From: Cytobacillus firmus
GTDB taxonomy: Bacteria; Bacillota; Bacilli; Bacillales; Cytobacillaceae
Assembly (NCBI RefSeq): GCF_023715565.1
Contig: NZ_JAMBOJ010000011.1
Span: 1-64,000 of the forward strand
DNA length: 64,000 nt
Reading direction: 5' to 3'
Below the pieces are notes generated by a model. The model did not search any database. It was not told where the DNA came from and saw nothing but the letters and a program-made list of their open reading frames with translations. Positions within the stretch are counted from its first letter, which is position 1. Every line of letters begins with the position of its first letter. The translations under genes were made by a program, and so were the position numbers. Shown in pieces: positions 18,386-26,400 of this stretch.

Positions 18386-19405
18386 TTATGAAGCTGACTT
18401 GGCCCTCTTAACAGGAAAAGGTTCCTCCCTCTCTTTTAAGCAAGCAAAAATTGATAATAAGATAATCATAACTTCACAAAAAGCGGCAAATCCTACCACC
18501 ATAGGTCCGCTTCCTTCACTCCAGCCGGACTTGTTAATATAAAGGAATAAAACGGTTATTAACAGCACGAAATTACTTTTCCAAAAGAATGAGAATCCTC
18601 TTTTAAAGGAAAATCCCTCTACCTCTTGCTCAGCTTTTCTGGCCTTTTTCTCTGCAAGAAAACCCTCAATATGCAGAAAATCATCTAAAATCCTTTGTAA
18701 TACAGCAAAGTAGTTATTGATACTATTACTCATTAAGAAGATTCTATTATTACTCGACTCTTCGTAGTTGATATGCCAAATATAGTCTTCACCCGGAACA
18801 AATAACATCACAAAGTCTTCCTGCATAGGATTCTTTATGGTCCTTCTTTTTTTAAAAACCAGCTTGCATACCTGCTGATTATTCTGATAAAAATCACGCA
18901 GGAATTGCCGGATTTTCACATCAAACTTTTCATCGTCTATCATTTTTTCCAATTCGGCAGGGTCCATATAATGAATTTGATCATATAAATCATTGGTTAA
19001 CTCTATGTTAATCTTTATAGGATCCTCTGTGAGCCTGGAATCCAGGCCGTAAAAATCACTAATAAGATTATTTAACATTGTTAGAGAATCATATTTTTTA
19101 AATTCATAAAGGCCATTATGTATATACTCCACAATACCTTCGGTCTTGCGAGCACGATAAACTAGCAGATACTGATTTCCATTTTCAATCCTAATCATTT
19201 TGCTGGCATCTAAAGCTGTGTTCACCATTTCTTTTAGTGAATTCGATATATTTGATTCTGGCTGTGTTTCATTTATCTGTCCGATCTCTTTTTTTGATAA
19301 GTTATTTTCATAGGCAAACTCTCTTGCTCTCTTTACTGATTCTGATTGAGCAAGAACTGCTATAAGGTCTTGTGCGGATACACTTATCTTCTGGTCCTGT
19401 TCCAT
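18386..19405 (-). CDS. T7SS-associated protein with C-terminal membrane helices
   Basis: A 339-residue protein of unrecognised family. Residues about 145-255 (beginning NIELTNDLYDQIHYMDPAEL) are clearly similar to the C-terminal half of the 262-residue protein two genes upstream. Shared features are D-Q-[IL]-H-x-MDPA-x-LE-x-MI, a QFL-DF segment and IWH-Y/L-Y. The last ~65 residues carry two hydrophobic helices (FVLLITVLFLYINKSG and MVVGFAAFCEVMIILLSIFA). The conserved domain may be a chaperone analogous in role to EspG or a Lap-type partner of the LXG effector; that is inference from position only. Confidence 0.6.
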   Translation of the reverse strand: MEQDQKISVSAQDLIAVLAQSESVKRAREFAYENNLSKKEIGQINETQPESNISNSLKEMVNTALDASKMIRIENGNQYLLVYRARKTEGIVEYIHNGLYEFKKYDSLTMLNNLISDFYGLDSRLTEDPIKINIELTNDLYDQIHYMDPAELEKMIDDEKFDVKIRQFLRDFYQNNQQVCKLVFKKRRTIKNPMQEDFVMLFVPGEDYIWHINYEESSNNRIFLMSNSINNYFAVLQRILDDFLHIEGFLAEKKARKAEQEVEGFSFKRGFSFFWKSNFVLLITVLFLYINKSGWSEGSGPMVVGFAAFCEVMIILLSIFACLKEREEPFPVKRAKSAS

Positions 19406-19447
19406 ATTTGTACTTCCTCCAACTAGCTTAGTAGAATATTAAGACCA

Positions 19448-19816
19448 TTAATTAAAAATAGTCATGATACTGAATCCTGCCACCATAAGAAAGGCAAAAA
19501 AAAGTATACTCGCTAACTTATTCACAATTAAAGGTAGACGATTTAACACATTCTGAACATAATAATTCACGCCAGATGTAATAATGGCAATATACTTAAA
19601 GAAAAAACCAGATATACTCTTTGGTTCTTCAAATACATTTACCTCATACAGCGTAACGACCAGGCGCTGAACAAATATGGAGAAGAAAGCAAAAATAGCA
19701 TTAGTTGTAATCATCAAAGAAATATAAGAGCTTGGAATTGGAATATCAATACCATTCAGAAATAACGCAATAATTGTCCATACGGCCACCGCTAATACTA
19801 AGCCAATAATTTTCAT
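19448..19816 (-). CDS. Small membrane protein, candidate LXG immunity
   Basis: A 122-residue protein that is mostly hydrophobic, with about three to four membrane segments (MKIIGLVLAVAVWTIIALFL; SLMITTNAIFAFFSIFVQ; LASILFFAFLMVAGFSIMTI). It lies between the two related soluble-domain proteins and close behind the LXG effector, whose C-terminus is a glycine-zipper membrane segment. Immunity proteins to membrane-active toxins are often small polytopic proteins encoded just downstream, so this is a reasonable candidate. No family was recognised. Confidence 0.55.
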   Translation of the reverse strand: MKIIGLVLAVAVWTIIALFLNGIDIPIPSSYISLMITTNAIFAFFSIFVQRLVVTLYEVNVFEEPKSISGFFFKYIAIITSGVNYYVQNVLNRLPLIVNKLASILFFAFLMVAGFSIMTIFN

Positions 19817-19844
19817 AATAAATTTTACCTTTCATAGTAGATTA

Positions 19845-20633
19845 CTATTCATTAAAGAAAAGTGCTATAGCATCACTTAATCTTTTGCTGTACTCGTCTA
19901 CACTGGATGGAACTACAAAAACTTCTTTTTCTTGAATCCTATCATAGTCAAGATGCCAAATAAAATTCAAGCTGGGCAGCAGAAAGATGACTTGTTTCAA
20001 CTCCATATAATCTTTAGCATAATCCATCTCCATCAGTGATACATTAGCAAATTCCTGTTCATTATTTTTGAAATCAGACAAGAACTGCTTTAGAGGAACC
20101 TCTATTTTCTCATCGTTAATCATGGCTTCTAAAACAGCGGGATCCATCTGATGGAGCTGATCATAAATAGCCTCTGAAAGCTGCAATGTCGGCAAATCGT
20201 TTACAGTTTGTTCTGATTTACCCACTAATTCATAATGGTTCAATAAAATGTGCTCGAATCCTTTTTCCATTGAATAAATCGAGAAAAAATGAGTATTATT
20301 TCTTATTTCTTGCAGAAGGGTCCTTGTTTCACCTTTTATAAAATGAATAAATAGCACCCTGTCTTTTATTATACATCTGGCTTTTCTCTTTGACTGTACA
20401 AGAACATGCAAAAGATTTTCCAGACCTTCGACAAGGGTTGAACTTCTATTTTCGTCTAATAGTCCTTTAGATTTTAGGGAGAGCCCTGTATCCTCTATAA
20501 AACGATCAAGCTCCCTTGTTTCTCCATTAATATCTAAGCTGTTAAGGATTTGACTGGCCATGCTTTCATAACCGCATAACGCAAGCACAGATGCCAACTC
20601 ATTAGTAGTTAAAGATATCCCCGTCGCTTCCAT
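19845..20633 (-). CDS. T7SS/LXG-associated protein (YfjC-like size)
   Basis: A 262-residue soluble protein with no signal peptide. The C-terminal half (from about LSEAIYDQLHQMDPAVLEAM) is homologous to the middle of the 339-residue protein downstream. The N-terminal half looks like an alpha/beta or winged-helix domain starting ISLTTNELASVLALCGYESM. It is the first gene after the LXG effector, 26 bases away, and B. subtilis has a similar-sized YfjC next to the DUF5381 pair YfjD/YfjE. A chaperone or secretion-targeting role is inferred from position. Confidence 0.6.
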   Translation of the reverse strand: MEATGISLTTNELASVLALCGYESMASQILNSLDINGETRELDRFIEDTGLSLKSKGLLDENRSSTLVEGLENLLHVLVQSKRKARCIIKDRVLFIHFIKGETRTLLQEIRNNTHFFSIYSMEKGFEHILLNHYELVGKSEQTVNDLPTLQLSEAIYDQLHQMDPAVLEAMINDEKIEVPLKQFLSDFKNNEQEFANVSLMEMDYAKDYMELKQVIFLLPSLNFIWHLDYDRIQEKEVFVVPSSVDEYSKRLSDAIALFFNE

Positions 20634-20659
20634 TCTTCAACCTCACCCCATATTTGATT

Positions 20660-22231
20660 TTATTTAAACAAACCTGTTACAAAACTTCCTGCATCTGATA
20701 TTGCCTCACCAACATTGCTAAAAGCCTCTTTAATATCCTTAGATTTTTCCTCAGCCCATTTCCCAGCTTTCTCTCCGATATCTTTGATACTGTCTTCAAA
20801 TGCGATCGATCCTGCTATCCCAATTGTTGCTCCTACAAGCCCACCAATGAGTGTTCCAGGTCCAGGACAAATCATGGTCCCTATAGCAGCTCCGCCTGTA
20901 GTAAGCCCAGCAACACCAACATCCATTCCTATTCCCGCGGCAGCTCTCCCTGTTTTTTCCCAGTTGGATTTATATTTATTTTTATCACTGATATATTCTC
21001 CCGCATTGGTTCCTACAGAAAACAGGATTCCTGCATATGGAATTTTCTTTGCAATTGCCGTAAAAGAGCGTTTATCTGTCAGCTGCCCAAGTGTAGACTT
21101 AACATCAATTGAAGTCCTTTTATATAATTCAGCTTGAGCTGCATCAAATTTTAAATATGGATGCTGATGTTCTAATAATTTGAGGTAGCTCTTCACATTC
21201 GACCCGGGATTAAGGCCAACAAGGCTTCTTAAAAGCCTGCTAGGTGAGTTCTGATATTTAGAAAAGTAATTCTTAATACCATTATAGCTGCTTGAACTTC
21301 CATTTTTTAATATCTTATGAATTGAATCAGCAAGCTTCGAACCATAAACCCCATTCTTTTTCAGCCAATCAGGATGCGCCTTAATCTTGAAATTTCCTGA
21401 TCCATCTTTCACCAGAACTAATCTCTTAGTTAGAAGAATAGTTGCAGCTAAGGTACCTTTCACAATTTCCATTCCACCGTTAAGTTTCCCTATTTTATCC
21501 AGCCAATCTGCCACATTCCCCATTAAGGTGGAATCACCTTCTTTTATAGCCAGCTCCATAGCAGAATCGATGAGCTTTCCGATCGTATCATTCTCAGCGA
21601 AATACTTTTCAATCTCCCTAATTGTACTTTCATTTAATGCTGCACCATTTGATGCCCAGGCCTCAATTTTATTGATAAAGTCTGCAATTCTCGTAAGATC
21701 TTCAGTCGACTCCTTCAAGACCTTTAAACTATCTTTATCCAAATCCTCTAAACCATCTGTGGTCTTCTTAATATGACGCCTTGCTTTATCAAAATTCTGC
21801 CTTAAATGCGCTAAGGAAATGGTTGAACCTCCAACAATATCACTAACCTTTAAGAATTCCTGATTGATATCATTAATAGTGTCTTCTGACATTTGTTCAA
21901 TTTTCTCAATTCCGGACTTAGCCTCATGCTCTACGAAGTCCTGTCTGACTAGCCCACTTTTAATTTCATAATCACTTATTAAGTTTTTTACTTGTTTTAG
22001 CCTATTAACATATTCATTAATAAATTGATTCAACAACAAGACTGCCGGAATATGCAGAACAGTAAGATGTTCCTTGATTGCTTCTGCTCCCTTCCCTTTT
22101 AAAGCATCATCCAAATTGATTAAGTTATTGATTGAAGCTCGCACATCCTGCAGCTGGTCCTTTTCAGCTTCTTTCTTTTTTATGGATTCATCCAATTCAG
22201 GAATGATTTCGGAAACTTTAATCACCTTCAT
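20660..22231 (-). CDS. LXG-domain T7SS effector with glycine-zipper C-terminus
   Basis: A 523-residue polymorphic toxin-like protein. The N-terminal ~200 residues are an LXG domain: coiled-coil helices starting MKVIKVSEIIPELDESIKKK with the LXG-region motif ALKGKGAEAIKEHL at about 43-56. The middle (200-420) is helical. Residues about 425-477 form a Gly/Ala-rich hydrophobic hairpin (RAAAGIGMDVGVAGL, TTGGAAIGTMICPG, GLVGATIGIAGSIA) resembling the glycine zipper of membrane-depolarising LXG toxins such as TelE. An amphipathic tail ends ISDAGSFVTGLFK. There is no nuclease or NADase motif. The two small helical partner genes come just before it and the T7SS apparatus genes lie immediately upstream. 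Toxicity is inferred. Confidence 0.78.
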   Translation of the reverse strand: MKVIKVSEIIPELDESIKKKEAEKDQLQDVRASINNLINLDDALKGKGAEAIKEHLTVLHIPAVLLLNQFINEYVNRLKQVKNLISDYEIKSGLVRQDFVEHEAKSGIEKIEQMSEDTINDINQEFLKVSDIVGGSTISLAHLRQNFDKARRHIKKTTDGLEDLDKDSLKVLKESTEDLTRIADFINKIEAWASNGAALNESTIREIEKYFAENDTIGKLIDSAMELAIKEGDSTLMGNVADWLDKIGKLNGGMEIVKGTLAATILLTKRLVLVKDGSGNFKIKAHPDWLKKNGVYGSKLADSIHKILKNGSSSSYNGIKNYFSKYQNSPSRLLRSLVGLNPGSNVKSYLKLLEHQHPYLKFDAAQAELYKRTSIDVKSTLGQLTDKRSFTAIAKKIPYAGILFSVGTNAGEYISDKNKYKSNWEKTGRAAAGIGMDVGVAGLTTGGAAIGTMICPGPGTLIGGLVGATIGIAGSIAFEDSIKDIGEKAGKWAEEKSKDIKEAFSNVGEAISDAGSFVTGLFK

Positions 22232-22243
22232 CTGATCACTCCC

Positions 22244-22513
22244 CTATTTCATTTTTTGAGATAGCTCTTTATCTTTTTGAGCAAGCTGATCTATTAGGGT
22301 TCTCATATCTTGTTCTGTTTTAATCAGCAAATTTTGATATTGTTTAAGGGTTGAATAATACTTTTGCTCAATTTTAGTTATTTCAGACAGCAGTTCCAAT
22401 CTGCTTTCCGGGAATGTAATAGAAGGATTACTGACATCAACCCCTTCGGCCTTGCTTTTGAGTTCATTTAGGGCATTTTCCACTTCACTTTGAATTAATT
22501 TAATTTCGGTCAT
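22244..22513 (-). CDS. DUF5344 / YwqI-type LXG partner protein
   Basis: An 89-residue all-helical protein (MTEIKLIQSEVENALNELKS) of the DUF5344 / YwqI-YxiC type, which resembles WXG100 proteins in size. These small proteins are encoded immediately before LXG effectors and act as Lap-type partners that bind the LXG helices for export. It is 26 bases after the DUF5082 gene and 12 bases before the LXG gene, with AGGTG ahead of the ATG. Confidence 0.8.
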   Translation of the reverse strand: MTEIKLIQSEVENALNELKSKAEGVDVSNPSITFPESRLELLSEITKIEQKYYSTLKQYQNLLIKTEQDMRTLIDQLAQKDKELSQKMK

Positions 22514-22539
22514 TTTTTCACCTCAATAGTCATGCCGTA

Positions 22540-22923
22540 TTAATTGCTTAATTGTGTGATGCGATTACGTTTAGAAGCAATCGTGCTTGAAAGAGATTTA
22601 TTTAATCCTTCGTAATGGGTAATCTTTACTTCAATATTGTTTAACATTCCTTCAATTTCACTGTTTCCGATTCTCATATAAGTATCTTCAATTTCACCAC
22701 GTATATGATCAAAATCATTAGCATGTGTTCCAGCCCAAACCGACTGGTTTAAGTTGGGCTGATGAATAAAACGCTTATTAAGCATGAATTCTTCTTGGCC
22801 TGATGAGATTTCCTGCTGTGCCTTTCTCAATCGAACCAACATCTCATTATTCTTACTAATTTCACTATTCAAAAAGGAAATATCTCTATACAGCTGGCTT
22901 ATTAAAATGGAATTGTCATCCAC
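22540..22923 (-). CDS. DUF5082 / YwqH-type LXG partner protein
   Basis: A helical protein of about 127 residues with heptad repeats, including a central WAGTHANDFD loop where WXG100-like proteins have WxG. The start is set at GTG 22923 because GGGGTG lies six bases upstream; the frame is open for three more codons. DUF5082 (YwqH/YxiB-like) and DUF5344 genes are the usual pair ahead of LXG genes, and a second orphan pair is found here at 42.7-43.4 kb. It is separated from essA by about 155 bases, so the effector module may have its own promoter. Confidence 0.8.
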   Translation of the reverse strand: MDDNSILISQLYRDISFLNSEISKNNEMLVRLRKAQQEISSGQEEFMLNKRFIHQPNLNQSVWAGTHANDFDHIRGEIEDTYMRIGNSEIEGMLNNIEVKITHYEGLNKSLSSTIASKRNRITQLSN

Positions 22924-23078
22924 AGTGGTCACCCCGCGTTAACTTTTAATTTTGGAAGGCTTCTAAGTTGGAGTATTAATCGGAAGATATTAATTGTATT
23001 ACAATTGATAGAAGTTGAAATTAATAGTTTTATTTAGTTGCATGTTCAAGTAAACGAACATGCAACTAAATAAAATTT

Positions 23079-23558
23079 TCAATTATCAGGCTGCTTCGCC
23101 ATCCTCGGTATGAGCAATCCCATAATCACACCAATGGCAATGAGAAGCAAAATAATATAAAGAATCATTAATTTGTTATCTTTTTCAACGGGTTCCTGAT
23201 TCTCCGTTTTGAAAAAGCTTTCCTGTTTCGAATCGGAAAAAAGCTGAAGCTGGTCTGCTTTTGCAGTGATGGTATTATTAGTAGTTTCACTGCCGTCGAA
23301 CAGCTTCTCCTTCACTTCCTTCAAAGGATCCAGGCTCTTTTGGGTAAAAGTAAGATCCTTTTGTTCTTCCGAGATCTGCTTTTTATTTTCATAAAGTGAT
23401 TTTTCATGGAGGTAATCCGTATTCTCTTTGAATTTCTTTTTTTCATAAGTATTCGGCGTTACGTCATTAAAATCAGGGGTTGCCCCGGCAGAGTGGCAGG
23501 CTAGAAGCCATAGCGCCGGGAGCAGAATTATTACTTTAAGGAATCTATTAAGCTTCAT
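23079..23558 (-). CDS. essA: T7SS component EssA/YueC
   Basis: A membrane component of the Firmicute type VII secretion system. The protein has an N-terminal signal-like segment (MKLNRFLKVIILLPALWLLA followed by C), a Lys/Glu-rich extracellular stretch, and one C-terminal membrane helix (LMILYIILLLIAIGVIMGLL) with a short basic tail. This is the EssA layout. LLAC could be a lipobox. ATG 23558 is preferred to ATG 23573 on ribosome-site spacing; it overlaps the esaA stop by 11 bases. It is the last apparatus gene in the order esxA-esaB-essB-essC-esaA-essA. Confidence 0.8.
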   Translation of the reverse strand: MKLNRFLKVIILLPALWLLACHSAGATPDFNDVTPNTYEKKKFKENTDYLHEKSLYENKKQISEEQKDLTFTQKSLDPLKEVKEKLFDGSETTNNTITAKADQLQLFSDSKQESFFKTENQEPVEKDNKLMILYIILLLIAIGVIMGLLIPRMAKQPDN

Positions 23559-26400
23559 AAGCCTGGTCCTCATCCCTCTTTGTACGCAGGTCCTTTATAG
23601 AACGGACTGCAAATGGAATGATCGCAAGGAAGGCAATAATGCCAAGCAGTATGAGGATGGCCGGAATAAACAGGGTCTGTGAGTCATACTGAATAGACAT
23701 ATATACCTTGGACATTGGGTCTTCATAGTTAATATTCGGTGCTGTAAGAGCAAGGAACGGACTGATGAAGAAGGCGATAAGCCCTACACTCAGAATCCAT
23801 CCTGCCAAATTGCCGATCTTGAACCCTGCCAGAACAATGGCTGAGGCTGCCGTCAGCAGCAATATGGTGAAAATGGTCCACTCTATTGCGCGATCCTGTT
23901 CCATTGAGTAAATATTGAGGCCGAATATGCTGATAATCAGACCAACAATAAGATTAAGCAGTACAAACATGGAAGCATGGACAAGCATTGGCGCATTTTT
24001 GAAATAATGGCTGAAGTATCCGATCATTAAGCTGCTGAGCAGGACAATGGCCAATACGACAACCGGCGGCAGCTTGCTCTCCTCTTTCTTGGCAGATGTT
24101 TCTCCGCTGATTTGAAGCGGGCTGGATAATTGCTCGTATACCGGGCCATTCTTTTGGCCATTCACATAAGTGTTTCCAAGAAGGTTATAAATATCATCCC
24201 GGAACATCTGAGTTGTCTCTACGTTCGAGCCCCACTTGGAATTCAGTGTATCTGCATCCTGCTGGACACTTTGCACCTTTTGTTCAAGCTCGTTTGTATA
24301 GGATACGATATTGCTCTGATTTTCTCCGATGGATCCAACAAGATCATTGATCATCAGCATTCTTTGGCTGATTCCCTCTTGTTTGGCCATGACGGAAGAT
24401 CCATCAATACTATCTACAGGAACTGGTGTATTCGTTGAGGATGTTTGAATTTGCTCCCTAACTGCATTTGCATTTTCCTGCAGAGCAGACAGATCTGTCT
24501 CGATAGCTGCTTGCTGTTCTTCAATTTTCTTATTGTATTCTGTGAAGAATGCCGTAAACTGACCTTCGAGGTCTGACAGCTTTTGCTGAGATGATGGTAT
24601 GGCTGTATTCAGGTTATCCCACACCTTTTGTTCTTCCTCTTTCACAGCAACAATAGAATTTAATTTCTGTACAAGCTCTTCCACCTTTTCAGGATTTTGA
24701 CTGTATGAATTTTTTATTAAATCTTCATATTGAATGAGTGAGGCATAATACTCCATCATTTTTACAGGTTTAGTATTGGTAATTTCATCATCAAAAGCAC
24801 CCAAATGATATTTAATTCCAAGTTCTATAATTTGCTGTTCTTTCTCCTCTATAAGGTTGATCATAGAAGAGAAACTCATTGAAGCTCCAAGCTGATCTAA
24901 AAGGCTATTCTTTTCTTCCTCTAAACTTTTGTATGCTGCATCCAGACTGGTAAGGTCTTCAATTAATTTGGCATTCTCAGCATGAAGTTCCTCAACTACT
25001 TTTTGCAGCGGGTTTTCTCCTGAACCTTTCGCTGCCAGCTTTTGCTCAACAGCTATTAAACGCTGGGATAAACCTGGTAAGACATTCAAGGCGGAAACAA
25101 CCTGTTCGGGCTTGGTACCTTCAATCGTCTCTAAAGAGGTTGTTAAATTAGCAATCTCTTTTTCAACGCTTAAAATCTCATTTCTTTCCTCTTCCATACC
25201 AGGTAAAGCTGGAGCTTCTAAACTGGCTGCTGTAATGGAATTAGGTTTGACTCTACCGTTATTCTTATTAGATGCCGACCCTGCCCCTGAACCTGGATTC
25301 CCCGTTTGTTGTCCGTTTGATAGCTCTCCTTTTAACAAACCAATAGTTTTAGCTGCTTTCTTAAAAGAAGATTCTTCTTGCTTATTGAAATATTCATCTA
25401 GTTCCTTATATTGCTCTTTAATTTGCCGATCTACCTCATTTTTTCGGATAGCTGACAAATCTTCAAACTCTTCACTATTCTCTTCAAGCTGTTTTTCCAC
25501 ACTCGCAATTCCACTATCCAATTCCTGTTTACCCTCAGACAAATCTCCACTAAGGGCATCCATACGAGCTGGCATTTTTTGTCCCGCAACAGCTTGAATT
25601 TCAACTACATTTTCATCCTGCATTTTTTGAAGGACACTTTGCTGATTATCCTGGTATTCTTTGTATTGATCTACAAACTGTACAAACGAGCCAAGGTTCT
25701 CTTCAAATTGGCGGAGGTTGCTTTCTCCCTCCTCAGTGCTTTCTGCCGTAGTCTTCACTGTAGAGTGAATACTCTCAAGCATATTGCGCTGCTGTTCGAT
25801 TTCCGCTGCCAGGTTCTTTGAGCTGGGCTTATAGAAAGCGAGCATGGCATTCTGGAAGTCTATTTCCTTTTGTAAAATGGTATCGAACTGGGATTTCACA
25901 TTTTCAAGGTCCTGTGACACATAGGTCCAGTATAAGGTTGAAATCTTTCCATTCACACGGTTGGTGGCTGATTGAATCTCGCGCAAAACCTTTTCCCGGT
26001 TCAGTGAGTTCAGCTGGTTCTGTACCGTATATTCAAAATTTGCTTTTTCAGGCTGCTGGCTTTCATAGGACATGATGTTCTTTGAAAAATTGGAAGGTAT
26101 ATAAACAACTGCATCGTATTTGGTATTTCTCAAGCCATTTTCTGCAGCACTCCTGCCGATGACAGTCCACTCATATTGTGAACCGTTGGAGAGGATCGAA
26201 GTAATTTCCTTACCAAAATCAAGAGATTTATCTTCCTTGTCAGCCCCTGTATCTTCATTTACAACTGCTATGGTTCTTGTGGCATTCTCCCTGACTAGCA
26301 GAGGATTATCGCCAATGGATCCAAAAAAGATGGCTGGCGCGGCGATAATCAGAAGCATCACCAAAACCATTTTCAAGATGTATTTTGTTTTGGCTGTCAT
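23548..26400 (-). CDS. esaA: T7SS membrane protein EsaA/YueB
   Basis: A 950-residue YhgE/Pip-type protein. It has one N-terminal membrane helix (YILKMVLVMLLIIAAPAIFF) and a large, mostly coiled-coil extracellular region of about 700 residues. Five or six membrane helices follow at the C-terminus (from PPVVVLAIVLLSSLMIGYF to FIPAILILLGIIAFLAIIPF). B. subtilis YueB is the receptor for phage SPP1 and a T7SS subunit; S. aureus EsaA extends from the cell. A low-complexity Gly/Ser/Asn stretch near residue 365-380 interrupts the coiled coil. The start overlaps the essC stop (ATGA), so the two are translationally coupled. Confidence 0.9.
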   Translation of the reverse strand: MTAKTKYILKMVLVMLLIIAAPAIFFGSIGDNPLLVRENATRTIAVVNEDTGADKEDKSLDFGKEITSILSNGSQYEWTVIGRSAAENGLRNTKYDAVVYIPSNFSKNIMSYESQQPEKANFEYTVQNQLNSLNREKVLREIQSATNRVNGKISTLYWTYVSQDLENVKSQFDTILQKEIDFQNAMLAFYKPSSKNLAAEIEQQRNMLESIHSTVKTTAESTEEGESNLRQFEENLGSFVQFVDQYKEYQDNQQSVLQKMQDENVVEIQAVAGQKMPARMDALSGDLSEGKQELDSGIASVEKQLEENSEEFEDLSAIRKNEVDRQIKEQYKELDEYFNKQEESSFKKAAKTIGLLKGELSNGQQTGNPGSGAGSASNKNNGRVKPNSITAASLEAPALPGMEEERNEILSVEKEIANLTTSLETIEGTKPEQVVSALNVLPGLSQRLIAVEQKLAAKGSGENPLQKVVEELHAENAKLIEDLTSLDAAYKSLEEEKNSLLDQLGASMSFSSMINLIEEKEQQIIELGIKYHLGAFDDEITNTKPVKMMEYYASLIQYEDLIKNSYSQNPEKVEELVQKLNSIVAVKEEEQKVWDNLNTAIPSSQQKLSDLEGQFTAFFTEYNKKIEEQQAAIETDLSALQENANAVREQIQTSSTNTPVPVDSIDGSSVMAKQEGISQRMLMINDLVGSIGENQSNIVSYTNELEQKVQSVQQDADTLNSKWGSNVETTQMFRDDIYNLLGNTYVNGQKNGPVYEQLSSPLQISGETSAKKEESKLPPVVVLAIVLLSSLMIGYFSHYFKNAPMLVHASMFVLLNLIVGLIISIFGLNIYSMEQDRAIEWTIFTILLLTAASAIVLAGFKIGNLAGWILSVGLIAFFISPFLALTAPNINYEDPMSKVYMSIQYDSQTLFIPAILILLGIIAFLAIIPFAVRSIKDLRTKRDEDQAYEA

